Origin: Candidula unifasciata
Lineage: Eukaryota > Mollusca > Gastropoda > Stylommatophora > Geomitridae
Assembly (NCBI GenBank): GCA_905116865.2
Contig: CAJHNH020007024.1
Location: 152,001 to 216,000 of the forward strand
Length of the DNA: 64,000 bases
Direction: 5' to 3'
A program made the translations under genes and the position numbers. Under the pieces are notes generated by a model. The model ran no database searches. It saw only the letters and a list, made by a program, of their open reading frames with translations, and was not told the origin of the DNA. The number at the start of each line of letters is the position of its first letter. The stretch's first letter is position 1. Positions 47,995 through 58,209 of the stretch are shown here, in pieces.

Positions 47995-48300
47995 AACATC
48001 ATAGCACACGGGTTGTAACAGGTAAGTGCTCCGTTGTCCTGTGAACTGAAGCCTGAGTGTGAAGATTATTAGCGCAGTGCATGAACTTCGTTGCTCCGGC
48101 GAGAATCCTGTATAACTTTGGGTAGATTTTCAATTCTAAATTTTGCACAGGCAGCGCCGTTAGGCTACTCTTTTTCGATTTCCAAATGCCAAGGTATTTT
48201 TTACGTGCGCGACAATACACACAGGTTTCCGGTATACTACCCAGTACTAACCGGGGTTTGAACCCGGAACCTCCAGCACTATAGGTGGATGCCATACTTC
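47995..48300 (-). repeat. SINE-D, near full length, minus strand
   Basis: On the minus strand the head has catggtgcatccacc-like A-box sequence (ggcatccacctatagtgctg) and a clear B box, ccgggttcaaaccccgg. The body runs through acgtaaaaaataccttggca, gagtagcctaacggcgctgc and ttctcgccggagcaacgaag to acccgtgtgctatgatg. The related copy 59610-59995 is on the plus strand. The head abuts a C24 run (48306-48329). Confidence 0.8.
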
Positions 48301-48305
48301 AAGGA

Positions 48306-48329
48306 CCCCCCCCCCCCCCCCCCCCCCCC
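48306..48329. repeat. Poly-C run, 24 bp
   Basis: Read directly; immediately upstream of the SINE-D head in minus-strand terms. Confidence 0.95.
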
Positions 48330-48589
48330 ACAACAACTGGGATAGTAAAACTATGTTATCACTTATGAGACTCCTCGAGTGGTTTCCAAGGCCTCATTGC
48401 GGAAAACTAAAACAGACCCACTGCCTCCCCAACAATAATGTCGAAAGAGTCGACTAACTGGAGGTTGCCATCGAAGTCAGAGTGCATCTGGCTGAAAGGC
48501 AAGGCACCAACATTCTGCTTATAAATAAGTCAGATCTGTAAAACAGATGTACACGCAACACTCAGGTTCTGTAACATGTCAAAAGTCTA

Positions 48590-48650
48590 AGGGTGGTTAA
48601 ACAACCAGAATTTTCCGCCGCAGTTTACAGATGGTGAACACAAAGAAAAA
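48590..48650 (-). repeat. SINE-E body motif, minus strand
   Basis: The reverse reads gtgttcaccatctgtaaact then gcggaaaattctggttgttt, as at 7915 and 49905. Confidence 0.55.
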
Positions 48651-48939
48651 AAAAAGAAAAAGACTTTATGAGACATCAGTAGTTTACGCATGTTGAAGGG
48701 TATCAGATGAGGGAAATGGCAAACGAATGCATTTTGATACTTATGACCTGTGATGAACGTAAAGAATGAATGACTTGAATAACAAACATCACCAGTTTGG
48801 CATAGATGATAAATATTGATATATATGATAAGTACAACCCGTTTGCTACGTTTAACAAAAACCGTCACGTAAAACTGAAATGTTATTACGCGTGACATGA
48901 ATGATACATATGAAACTGTGTAGCTTTTGGCATATCGGA

Positions 48940-49200
48940 TGTTTATGACAATTTATGCCATACATGACATTTATGACATGCAGAACATGCATCACACACA
49001 GGGCATATATACCCTTGATGACATATGTGGCATTACCGACATCTATGATATTTATTAAATTTAAGACATATACGACAAATGCAACATTTATGATATTTGT
49101 AACACTTACGACAAACGTGACTGTATGCGAGTTATGACACTGTGTGCATGTATGACATGTATTTTACTTATGATATAATTATGACGTTTATGTAAGGCAT
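48940..49200. repeat. Degenerate 9-bp minisatellite (consensus atttatgac)
   Basis: From about 48946 the sequence can be cut into successive 9-mers that keep register: atacatgac, atttatgac, atgcagaac, atgcatcac ... atctatgat, atttattaa, atttaagac, atatacgac, aaatgcaac, atttatgat. About 20 or more units. Translated, it gives a three-residue period (T-Y/F-M), which is why an open frame exists at 48955-49137. Confidence 0.75.
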
Positions 49201-49210
49201 CGCAATAAAA

Positions 49211-49814
49211 ACAATTATAGCTTGGAAAACAGGTAATAATGCATGACATTATAATAGGTATACTGGGTCTCACAAGTATAACAATGATGACATGCAGTGG
49301 AACTTCTACATCGTCATCAACTGAATTAAACATAGCGATGTTTGAGTGCTATTTCTCGAAAAAAGCCTGGATTTTTTCCCTAATGTATAGCTACTGCCTA
49401 ATTTCAGTACTTGGAACCGGCCAATAATCTTCTTTTTTTTTTCAGCGTTCTGTTCTTTATGCAGCTCGAGTAGCTCTTGTGTACGAACCTCCTCGCCGGC
49501 CATGTCGGACACAGTCGGAAGAGGGACAAGTATTGACTTTTCGGACAAACATTTAAAAAAAAAAAAAAAAATTAGTAATGAAGAATTTAAAAAAAAAAAA
49601 AGAACAAGATCAATACTGGCGTAGACAAATTAGGAATTTCATTATAAATGGTTTGTAATAATTAACACCTTAGGTAGCCGGGACCTATGTGACGTGAATA
49701 AAGTCCACGCTGTCTGTCAGTAAGGAAGTACATGACAAGTACGGAAATTAAGTAGCGATTGATATGGAAGATAACTTCGACAAATATAGAACATATAGCA
49801 TCTTTAGAGCTGCA
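49211..49814. other. No gene seen; A-runs at about 49554-49570 and 49590-49600
   Basis: The minus-strand frame 49306-49548 contains MAGEEVRTQELLELHKEQ, weakly like a transposase acidic C-terminus; too short to call. Confidence 0.35.
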
Positions 49815-49995
49815 ATAGAGTATCAGCTCAACATTCATCCTGAGGGCTAAACGCCTTTGGTTCTAATCCGAATCTAGTCGGAATTTTATTTGTATTTTAC
49901 TTTTTCTTCTTCGTGTTCACTGTCTGTAAACTCCAGTGGAAAGTTCTGGATGTTCATCCACCTCTTGGCATTCGTCTCGTTCCATAACCTAAGTG
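49815..49995 (+). repeat. SINE-E with tRNA-like head
   Basis: The head cctttggttctaatccgaat carries a B-box-like sequence, preceded by agtatcagctcaacattcat. The body has gtgttcactgtctgtaaact and ggaaagttctggatgttcat, the SINE-E motif. This copy links the motif to a tRNA-derived head. Confidence 0.5.
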
Positions 49996-50049
49996 TTGCG
50001 TAGTCTTTTTCCAGAACCTGAGTGTTGCATGCGAATCTGCTTAACAAAT

Positions 50050-50225
50050 CTGACTTATTTCTTTTCTCTACTCTGCTCTTCTCTTCTTTTCTCTACTCTT
50101 CTGTTCTCACCTCTCCTCTTATCTTCTCTTCTTTCCCCTTCTCTTCTCTACTCTTCTTTTCTCTTCTTTTCCCTTTTCTTCTCTTTACGTCTATTTTCTT
50201 CTCTTCTCTCTCTGTCTGTCCCTCT
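50050..50225. repeat. Pyrimidine-rich (tctcttctttt)n degenerate repeat
   Basis: Nearly pure C/T on the plus strand with phrases ctcttcttttctctactctt repeated imperfectly. Confidence 0.85.
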
Positions 50226-50397
50226 GACAGTTGCAATGAAAATGGTGAACATTAGGCGACTGGTTTGATGCCAGCTGTGTGATTTTGAAACAAACATTCT
50301 TGCTTTGATTTCGACAGTGGTTTCAAGAACCAATTGTTTAGTGAGCAATGGCAAACTACTAAATATAAATTTGCCTGTTTAGAAAACGCAGCTAACT

Positions 50398-50400
<3 letters not shown>

Positions 50401-50457
<57 letters not shown>

Positions 50458-50482
50458 TATATATACACACACACATACACAC
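50401..50482. repeat. (TA)n/(CA)n microsatellite
   Basis: About 24 TA units followed by mixed acacatatata and a short CA run. Confidence 0.95.
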
Positions 50483-50992
50483 ACGAGCTAACAGTGATAT
50501 TGCATGTGTGCTCCAAGGCAGTTAAGGTATATATAATACACGGCTTTTTAGGTAGCAAAATATACTGATTTACCATTTTATTTTTTCTTTAAAGTACATT
50601 CAAATCGTCGTGTGCTTGAAATGTAGATGTGTTTTCAAGCAGGGTGCTAATGGAATCGCCGATATCTACACATTAGAGCAACAGCACGATATAGAGCATA
50701 TATTAACATATCGATTCTTAAATCATGACTCACTAATCTGTATATATTATTGTTTTTATTAATAAATGATCCACTATAGTAGTTCTGATTTTTGTTAACC
50801 CCGACTGCTTTGCATCGTGTAACAAATCTGCCATCCCATATTGTGGTAACGACGAAGAAATGCATTGGAACAGATATATGCCCAATGTTAAACTTGAGGC
50901 AACCAGAAAAGCAAAAAACAGAACCTTCTACCTCCCCTCACATCCGAAGCAGTAAAACAGAAAGTGAAAAAGAAGAAGACAGACTTTCAGTA

Positions 50993-52320
50993 TTGGTTAG
51001 TGCTTATCTACAAGGCAAGCTCATGCATGGTATTGGTTAGTGCTTATCTACAAGGCAAGCTCATGCATGGTATTGGTTAGTGCTTATCTACAAGGCAAAT
51101 CATACGTTGTATTGGTTAGTGCTTATCTACAAGGCAAATCATACATGGTATTCGTTAGTTATTATCTACAAGGCAAGCTCATACATGGTATTGGTTAGTG
51201 CTTATCTACAAGGCAAGCTCATACATGGTATTGGTTAGTGCTTATCTACAAGGCAAATCATACGTTGTATTGGTTAGTGCTTATCTACAAGGCAAGCTCA
51301 TACATGGTATTGGTTAGTGCTTATCTACAAGGCAAGCTCATGCATGGTATTGGTTAGTGCTTATCTACAAGGCAAATCATACGTTGTATTGGTTAGTGCT
51401 TATCTACAAGGCAAATCATACGTTGTATTGGTTAGTGCTTATCTACAAGGCAAGCTCATACATGGTATTGGTCAGTGCTTATCTACAAGGCAAGCTCATG
51501 CATGGAATTGGTTAGTTATTATCTACAAGGCAAGCTCATACATGGTATTGGTTAGTGCTTATCTACAAGGCAAGCTCATACATGGTATTGGTTAGTGCTT
51601 ATCTACAAGGCAAATCATACGTTGTATTGGTTAGTGCTTATCTACAAGGCAAGCTCATACATGGTATTGGTTAGTGCTTATCTACAAGGCAAATCATACG
51701 TTGTATTGGTTAGTGCTTATCTACAAGGCAAGCTCATACATGGTATTGGTTAATGCTTATCTACAAGGCAAGCTCATGCATGGTATTGGTTGGTGCTTAT
51801 CTACAAGGCAAATCATACATGGTATTGGTTAGTGCTTATCTACAGGGCAAATCATACATGGTATTGGTTAGTGCTTATCTACAAGGCAAATCATACGTTG
51901 TATTGGTTAGTGCTTATCTACAAGGCAAGCTCATGCATGGTATTGGTTAGTGCTTATCTACAAGGCAAATCATACATGGTATTGGTTAGTGCTTATCTAC
52001 AAGGCAAATCATACATGGTATTGGTTAGTGCTTATCTACAAGGCAAATCATACATGGTATTGGTTAGTGCTTATCTACAAGGCAAATCATACGTTGTATT
52101 GGTTAGTGCTTATCTACAAGGCAAGGTCATACAAGGTATTGGTTAGTGCTTATCTACAAGGCAAATCATACATGGTATTGGTTAGTGCTTATCTACAAGG
52201 CAAGGTCATACATGGTATTGGTTTGTGCTTATCTACAAGGCAAGCTCGTACATGGTGTTGGTTAGTTCGTATCTACAAGGCAAGCTCATACATGGTACTG
52301 GTTAGTGCTTATCTACAATG
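50993..52320 (+). repeat. 39/40-bp minisatellite, about 33 units in three main variants
   Basis: Each unit contains ggttagtgcttatctacaag. Three unit ends alternate: A (gcaagctcatacatg or gctcatgcatg, 40 bp), B (gcaaatcatacgttg, 39 bp) and C (gcaaatcatacatgg, 39 bp). Order read from the sequence: AABCAABAABBAAAABABAACCBACCCBA'CA'AA, where A' has ggtcatac. C-rich blocks cluster in the right third. The 39-bp units keep frame and generate 13-residue repeat peptides, which I regard as accidental. The last partial unit is interrupted at 52320 by a SINE. Confidence 0.95.
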
Positions 52321-52586
52321 TGGAGTAACCGTGGCGTAGCGACTAGACGCTCGCGAGCGAATCGGAAGGTCATAGGTTCGCTCCCTGGCAGAGCCAAACT
52401 TTTTTCAAAAGTGACCTTTACTCCCAGGTGGATCCAGCCTTGAGTGGGTACCGGGTGCCATCCTGGGAAGTAATGCTGACCACATCACCCATCTTGTGCC
52501 AACTGTTCTTTAAAAATATAGGTCTAGCCCTGTGAGCCCTATATGACCTATACGCCTAAAGGCGTTGAAAGAAAACCTTAACTTTC
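52321..52586 (+). repeat. SINE-A' inserted in the last minisatellite unit (13-bp duplication, one mismatch)
   Basis: Flanks cttatctacaatg (52308-52320) and cttatctgcaatg (52587-52599) are both pieces of a decayed minisatellite unit, and the unit resumes after the SINE (aaagctcctgcatg). Head: accgtggcgtagcgactaga (A box) and cataggttcgctccctgg (B box). Body as in other SINE-A copies; the 3' part is ttgaaagaaaaccttaactt. Confidence 0.88.
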
Positions 52587-52599
52587 CTTATCTGCAATG

Positions 52600-53267
52600 A
52601 AAGCTCCTGCATGCGAGCAGAGAGACTCTTCAGCTCATGCAGTTTCTTCAGCATGCTTTGTTCCAACAAATCTTTACATTTGAACAATTTAATTTGGTAC
52701 TTGTTTATAAAAAAAATATATTAGATAATCAAACACAAAAACAGTCGGGGTGACATTTTTCTTTAGTATGCTTGCTTGAGGCAGTCGGTCAAGTTCAATG
52801 TTGAGGCAGTCGGTCAATTCAATGTTGAGGCAGTCGGTCAAGTTTAATGTTGAGAAGTGGCAGGTTTTATCCCCACCAGTCTGCTTTTATGAAAATGTAT
52901 TATTTGCCACCTCTGTGTTATTAATGCATTATTTGATTCTCTCCTTGATCGCAAATGACTCAAGTGCCGTTGGTCTTCTTTGCCATGGCAGGCAAACCCC
53001 CCCCCCCCCCCCAGGGCCTTATCTCCACCACCTCACCCCCGCCATCTCATACTCTAATCGGTTTCTCTGTATGTTTCTCTAGGTCTGCTTGTGTGTTTGT
53101 GTGTGTCTGTCTGCCTGTCTGTGGATGTGTCCGTCCGTACGTCTGTTTGTCTACCACCACTATCCTATTCCTTTTTTTTTTATCTCAATGCTTCCCTTGC
53201 TAATTTCACAGGTCTATACACACTATAATAAATTCAAGAATTTTGGGATATTAATAACATGAGATTA
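52600..53267. other. No gene seen; three-unit tandem at 52775-52855 and C-run at about 52998-53012
   Basis: ttgaggcagtcggtcaa recurs three times with a unit of about 26-28 bp. Otherwise there are only short frames. Confidence 0.5.
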
Positions 53268-54020
53268 AGATTTGAGACATAAATTAGTAGCAGAATCGGT
53301 CAGGCAAATGCATATCAGAAGATGACAAGTATTTTACGTAATAAATCATTCTCATTAAACATAAGAAAAGTACTGAAATGGTATATCGAGCCTGTTCTTT
53401 TGTATGGAAGAGTCTAGAGGCAACTGAGATGTGGTTCTTGATAAGAATTGTGCGAATACATTGGATTGCCAGAATAACAAGCAATGATTGCCTGGAAATA
53501 GCTAATGAAAGTAAAACATCATATACAATAATGAGACGGAGACAAACTAAGTTAGTTGGTCACGTGGTGAGAAAAGGTAGAGGTTAGCTGCGAATCCTTT
53601 ACAGCACGTTGCAGAACCAACCCCAACAGCTCCTGGCTGTTGTGTGGTTTTTCTAGGCAAATATACGCCCAGTAGTTTGCCATTGCCTCTGGACGGTCGG
53701 CTTTCCTGATACCACTGTCGAAATCAATGTAAGGCCCATGGCCTGCAGCTGGGATCGAACCCGGCATCCCGGCATTACGAAGTGTTCTCATCGACTTAGC
53801 CACAGAGGTTGAGAAAAGGAGCACTGGAAAATATCGTGACGACTAGAAAGATCACTGGTAGAAGAGGCAGAGGTAGACCAAGAGGAGTTATGGTGGATGG
53901 GCTAAATCAGTGGCTTGGAGGAACATCTTTGGAATTGATTCAGAACACTCAAGACCGGGATCGCAGGAGATGCATGAACGCCTAAACCAAACTGGCAACG
54001 CCCTTGATGATATGATGATA
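53268..54020 (+). mobile_element. RTE-C 3' fragment, copy 3, interrupted by SINE-B
   Basis: Encodes broken blocks ILRNKSFSLNIRKVLKWYIE, LEATEMWFLIRIVRIHW, NDCLEIANESKTSYTIMRR and RGRGRPRGVMVDGLNQW, ending with a GAT-rich tail near 54005-54020. The GSESW region present in the other copies is deleted near 53405. SINE-B splits it at 53578-53809 with a 10-bp duplication. Confidence 0.8.
53578..53809 (-). repeat. SINE-B, full length, minus strand, 10-bp target duplication
   Basis: Flanked by tgagaaaagg at 53568-53577 and 53810-53819. Minus-strand head: acctctgtggctaagtcgat (A box) and gccgggttcgatcccagctg (perfect B box ggttcgatcc). Body: aggcaatggcaaactactgg, gcctagaaaaaccaca and ggttggttctgcaacgtg; end taaaggattcgcagcta. 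Length 232 bp. Confidence 0.92.
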
Positions 54021-54720
54021 CATACAAGAGTCTAACATCATATAAAAATAAACCAATCGCTTGAAATGTATCTGCTTTTTTAAAACCAAAAACTTTCCCC
54101 TCCAGCTTTCTTTCCACAACCATCCCAGCATTATTCGTACACATTTTACAGGGCTGGCTTGACCGTCAAATCCGACGTAATCTGGGAAAATCCAATCCAG
54201 CCATTAGTTCACTGATGCTTAACTATAATAACATTACGTAGACTTTGTTCTGTGGAATTCTTGTAAACACACGCTGTTTTTCAGACGATGTCGACTAGGT
54301 TTGTTTTTAGTCAATTCTATTTGTGGACACTGAATTCTTTCTGATTCTGTTTCAAAGTTTCTTTTGCTGGGGTGTTCCTTGATTTTATTTAACTTACAAA
54401 GAAACGTTAGAGAAGAACGGAAAAGTCGCAGGGACGTTTTAGTTTTATTAACTATTGGTAATCAATAGAATCAAATCACACTGTTTCCGTCTCTAAACGA
54501 CGGCTGTATGACGGAGAATAGCGATACTTTCTGGCAAACGTTTTTGCTGTACATCCTTTAGGTTTCTTTCCTGCCAGTATCGTTGGCACATACTGTCTTT
54601 ATCTGAAAGCGGCAACTTCAAACCATAGCCTTATCATATATTTTGTCCCATGAACCAATCGTAAGCTTGTCACTTTGGTCGTGATGGTAGCAGGCTTAAT
54701 TTGCCACAACAGCGACAATA
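54021..54720. other. No gene seen
   Basis: Short unsupported frames only. Confidence 0.4.

Positions 54721-54811
<91 letters not shown>
54721..54811. repeat. (TG)n-(TA)n microsatellite
   Basis: About nine TG units then about 36 TA units, read directly. Confidence 0.97.
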
Positions 54812-54813
<2 letters not shown>

Positions 54814-54889
54814 GTATCTATATCTCAACAAATCTCACAAAGCCTGTTGCAAAGTTACCATTTCGTCTTGTCCAAATCCGTATTGAGTG

Positions 54890-55060
54890 GAGTCAAAAAT
54901 TAACATTACAGCACTCAGTGCATTTCCATGCGAGCTCCTTTCTCATTTTCAGCAGCCAGTGTAGATTTCCAATACTGATGGTACCGGTCACAATCTGGTT
55001 ATATGTCCGTCTTGCCTTTCTTCTGAGTGAAGTGAGCCGGCCAGACCCTCTGGTTATATC
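54890..55060 (+). repeat. Interspersed repeat H, copy 3
   Basis: Contains gagtcaaaaattaacattac, cattttcagcagccag, actgatggtaccggtcac and gtccgtcttgcctttc in the family order. Confidence 0.55.
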
Positions 55061-55261
55061 CAGGTGCCATGTCCCTGTCCGAACGTCCGATTAAGTTCAG
55101 CAGGGGAAGATCGAGGCCTGACGTCATGAACCGCGTCAGCCCACCTTCCGAGATTATCTAGGAAGTAATGGGCCGAAACAATCATCGGTGAGGGATCTTT
55201 CTAATGATGATCGCTAGACCCCTGCTGTGCATGCTCTCCTGTGGAGTTCTTATTATTATAG

Positions 55262-55525
55262 GGAGCCACAGTGATGTACCGACTAGATCTTGCCTGCCGA
55301 TCCGCAGGTGGCGGGTTAAAATCCGCAGGATGATGCCTTATTTTTCAACCATGACTTTGGCTCTCCGGTCTGCCTAGTCTTAAATGGGCACCATGTAAAG
55401 GATACGCTGTCTGTGTGGTGTCGACCACACAAGTCACCAATTGCCGATTGGTTTGTAAAACTATGTCAAGCCTCATATAACTTATTCGCCACTGGCATGT
55501 AAATGGGAACTTTGACTTGTACATA
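55262..55525 (+). repeat. SINE-A copy, diverged, plus strand
   Basis: Head ccacagtgatgtaccgacta and B-box-like ggcgggttaaaatccg. Body has cttaaatgggcaccatgtaa and attgccgattggtttgtaaa; end cttattcgccactggcatgt. Confidence 0.65.
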
Positions 55526-55624
55526 TATTTTAACTCTTTAAGTACCAACGGTTGTTAATTTGAACCTCGTACACCTTTAGAAGTTTAGTGTAACAGCCAT
55601 AAATGTGTAGGTCAGAATGAGTTG

Positions 55625-56131
55625 AACATAGATACTGTATAACATAGATACTGTATAACAGAGATACTGTATAACAGAGATACTGTATAACATAGATACT
55701 GTATAACAAAGATACTGTATAACAGAGATACTGTATAACAGAGATACTGTATAACAAAGATACTGTATAACATAGATACTGTATAACAGAGATACTGTAT
55801 AACAGAGATACTGTATAACAGAGATACTGTATAACATAGATACTGTATAACAGAGATACTGTATAACAGAGATACTGTATAACAGAGATACTGTATAACA
55901 GAGATACTGTATAACATAGATACTGTATAACATAGATACTGTATAACAGAGATACTGTATAACAGAGATACTGTATAACATAGATACTGTATAACAGAGA
56001 TACTGTATAACAGAGATACTGTATAACAGAGATACTGTATAACAGAGATACTGTATAACAGAGATACTGTATAACAGAGATATTGTATAACAGAGATACT
56101 GTATAACAGAGATACTGTATAACAGAGATAC
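55625..56131. repeat. 16-bp minisatellite (gatactgtataacaga), about 31 units
   Basis: Near-perfect 16-mers differing mainly at one position: aacaTa, aacaGa or aacaAa. Reading the variants along the array gives T T G G T A G G A T G G G T G G G G T T G G T G G G G G G G G, with T and A variants confined to the left two thirds. Period 16 is not a multiple of 3, so three units give a 16-residue repeat in open minus-strand frames; these are not genes. Confidence 0.97.
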
Positions 56132-56262
56132 TAACTCGGCGTCTATGGTTTAGTTGTTGCGAAGGCCTTTCGCAATTCTAAGCTACCGACTTTGATTGCA
56201 GCTGCGGTAGATTGGGCAACAGACCAGCTTGCATTGATTTGGATAGCGATTTCTATGGTCGA
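56132..56262 (+). repeat. SINE-B head, diverged, abutting the 16-bp array
   Basis: ctcggcgtctatggtttagt with gattgcagctgcgg matches the SINE-B head at 61898 (cggcgtctgtggcttagg ... ccagctgcggg). The body is lost. Confidence 0.55.
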
Positions 56263-56289
56263 CAGATCCGAGTCAATGGTAAATCACTA

Positions 56290-56548
56290 AAAGTAAAATT
56301 GTCTTTGATCGGAATGTCGTGGGTTCGGGTCCTGTCGGAGCCTGATTTCTTTAAAACAATGACATTGACTCCCACGTCGACCCAGCCTTGAATGGGTATC
56401 AGGTGCAGTTCTGGGAAGTTAAGGCGACCGGGATGCTAACCACATCACCCGCTAAGTGTCGACTGGTCTATGAAATTTAGATCTAATCATCTATGCCTAA
56501 TACGCCTTAAGGCGTGTAAAAAGGTACTTTATTACTTTCATATTGTCT
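56290..56548 (+). repeat. SINE-A copy, plus strand
   Basis: gtcgtgggttcgggtcctgt (B box), gtcgacccagccttgaatgg, ggcgaccgggatgctaacca and aatacgccttaaggcgtgt in order. The A-box part is decayed. Confidence 0.72.
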
Positions 56549-56789
56549 TGTGAAATAACACACAGCCATACAATGCTGGAGTTAACTTCTACAACATATT
56601 GTACAGGACACTAACTAGTGTGTTTTAAGTTAAACTAAATCTTCGGATAATGACGATTAATCTGTCAACTTTCTGCGACAGAAGGCAGCCAACAGAAAAC
56701 AAACAATTATAATCTTTAGAAACGCCAAGAAAACGAATGATGATTTGTTTGATACTGAAAAAGGTCTTCTTCCTCTTATTCTTCTTCTT

Positions 56790-57095
56790 CTTTTTTCGTC
56801 TCACTGATACCAGGTTGTATCTTAGTGTCGTGGTTTTCTGTTTTTTTTTTCCCTTGCGCTTCTTGGGTGGGTTAGCTGATGGATTTGCTCATTTGTAGAT
56901 TTCGGTTACACCCCTTGCGTTGGTTTCGATGGTTGTATCGAGAAGCCGACCGTCCTGAAAGCAATGGCAAACTACTGGATGTGAATTTGCCTAGAAAAAC
57001 CACAACAGCCACACACAAAAAGGCTAAAGTTAGTTCTGCAACGTCCTGTAAAGAATACGCAACTAACTGCTACACCATCTATCCGTGACTTTCTT
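56790..57095 (+). repeat. SINE-B copy with decayed head, plus strand
   Basis: From ccttgcgttggtttcgatgg: body gagaagccgaccgtcctgaa, gcaatggcaaactactggat, gcctagaaaaaccacaac, ttctgcaacgtcctgtaaag. The head region 56800-56910 is largely unrecognisable. Confidence 0.72.
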
Positions 57096-58207
57096 GGGAT
57101 TCCTCTCGCCTTCCTCCGAGATGTTCTGCTGTAAAAAGCCTAATATGCAATTTGGTCTGAAAGATGTAATGTGTCCATTGTTCAGTGTATAGTTATGAAG
57201 AGAATGACGGCAAAGCATATTATATGTGATTGTTGAGGTGTAGACCTAAAGAAATGCAACAAACTATGCCACACAATATATTGTGTGATATATGTTTTTG
57301 TTTCCTAGTTATTTAAATAAGCAAGCAGCTATTGACAGAAATATTAAAAGATATGTGCTAAATGTTCGGCCATTTTAGGAGGCAAATACTCTTTGATGGG
57401 AAAAAACAAACATAATGCGCTGGGCGTGGCGTTGGCGGGAGAGGAGAGGACTGGGTTTAAAGCCTGACAGGTGTTGCAATTTGGTGCTTTGTATGACTCT
57501 CTAACTTTTTAAAACCATACTTTCAATGTAGGTTTTGTGGAACAGACTTGCAATACTTACTAACATAGGCTTTTATTGAACATTGAGACTGATTTTCGAC
57601 GATCTAAGGCGTAATCTTCTTGCTTGTATTACTCTACAATATTTTGCTTATTAAAAAAAGGATGATTAGAATCTTTGAGTACGCATTCATTTAATAGTTC
57701 TAAGACAAATTCAAATTGGAAAAAAAGGAGTTGTTGAAAACAAATGGAGAGGAGACGGGTGAAATATTTTGTATATATTATAGCGATGTAACATTAGCAT
57801 AAAATTATCTCGTGATACTGTGTGTTGTTGGGTACCAGTTGCTGTTGACTGATCAGCTTGTTCGACCTTTGGCGGTCTGATTCAATAAACTTTATGGTTA
57901 CATGCCTTAGACCTGTATAGTAAGTCAAGTTTTGTCTCTAGGACTTTCTTGCCCTGCATCGGTTTTTCCCTTTTACTGAGGCTGTGATTTTTTTTTTTTT
58001 TTTTTGAAGCCATCAGATCTTATTACATGTCTGTACTATTGCATTTTCTGTCTTTTCACTGCAACTGAAAGATGATCATAATTGCAATGTTTCCCTATTG
58101 TAGATATTAACAAAGATACAGACAATATGGTTTGCATTCTAGGGGGGAAAAAGGTGCCAGATTTACCATAAAGTGTCTAATAAAAAGTGGCGGTACTCAC
58201 CACAAAG
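57096..58207. other. No gene seen
   Basis: AT-rich; T-run at about 57988-58005. Short frames without motifs. Confidence 0.4.
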
Positions 58208-58209
58208 TA

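Noticed and set aside
49306..49548. Possible Tigger-like transposase C-terminus (MAGEEVRTQELLELHKEQ, minus strand)
   Set aside because: Only about 20 residues look family-like and no inverted ends or flanking transposase sequence were found.
50792..51040. 82-codon frame leading into the minisatellite
   Set aside because: The first 65 codons look mildly coding-like but match no family I know, and the end lies in repeat units.
50993..52320. CRISPR array
   Set aside because: Units are directly abutting with no unique spacers, and the DNA is eukaryotic.
51317..52339. Frames with a 13-residue repeat (LVLIYKANHTWYW)
   Set aside because: Caused by 39-bp units; 40-bp units break the frame, so no selection for coding is apparent.
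55530..55981. Minus-strand frames with a 16-residue repeat
   Set aside because: Period-16 array without stops; all three frames are open, as expected from arithmetic.
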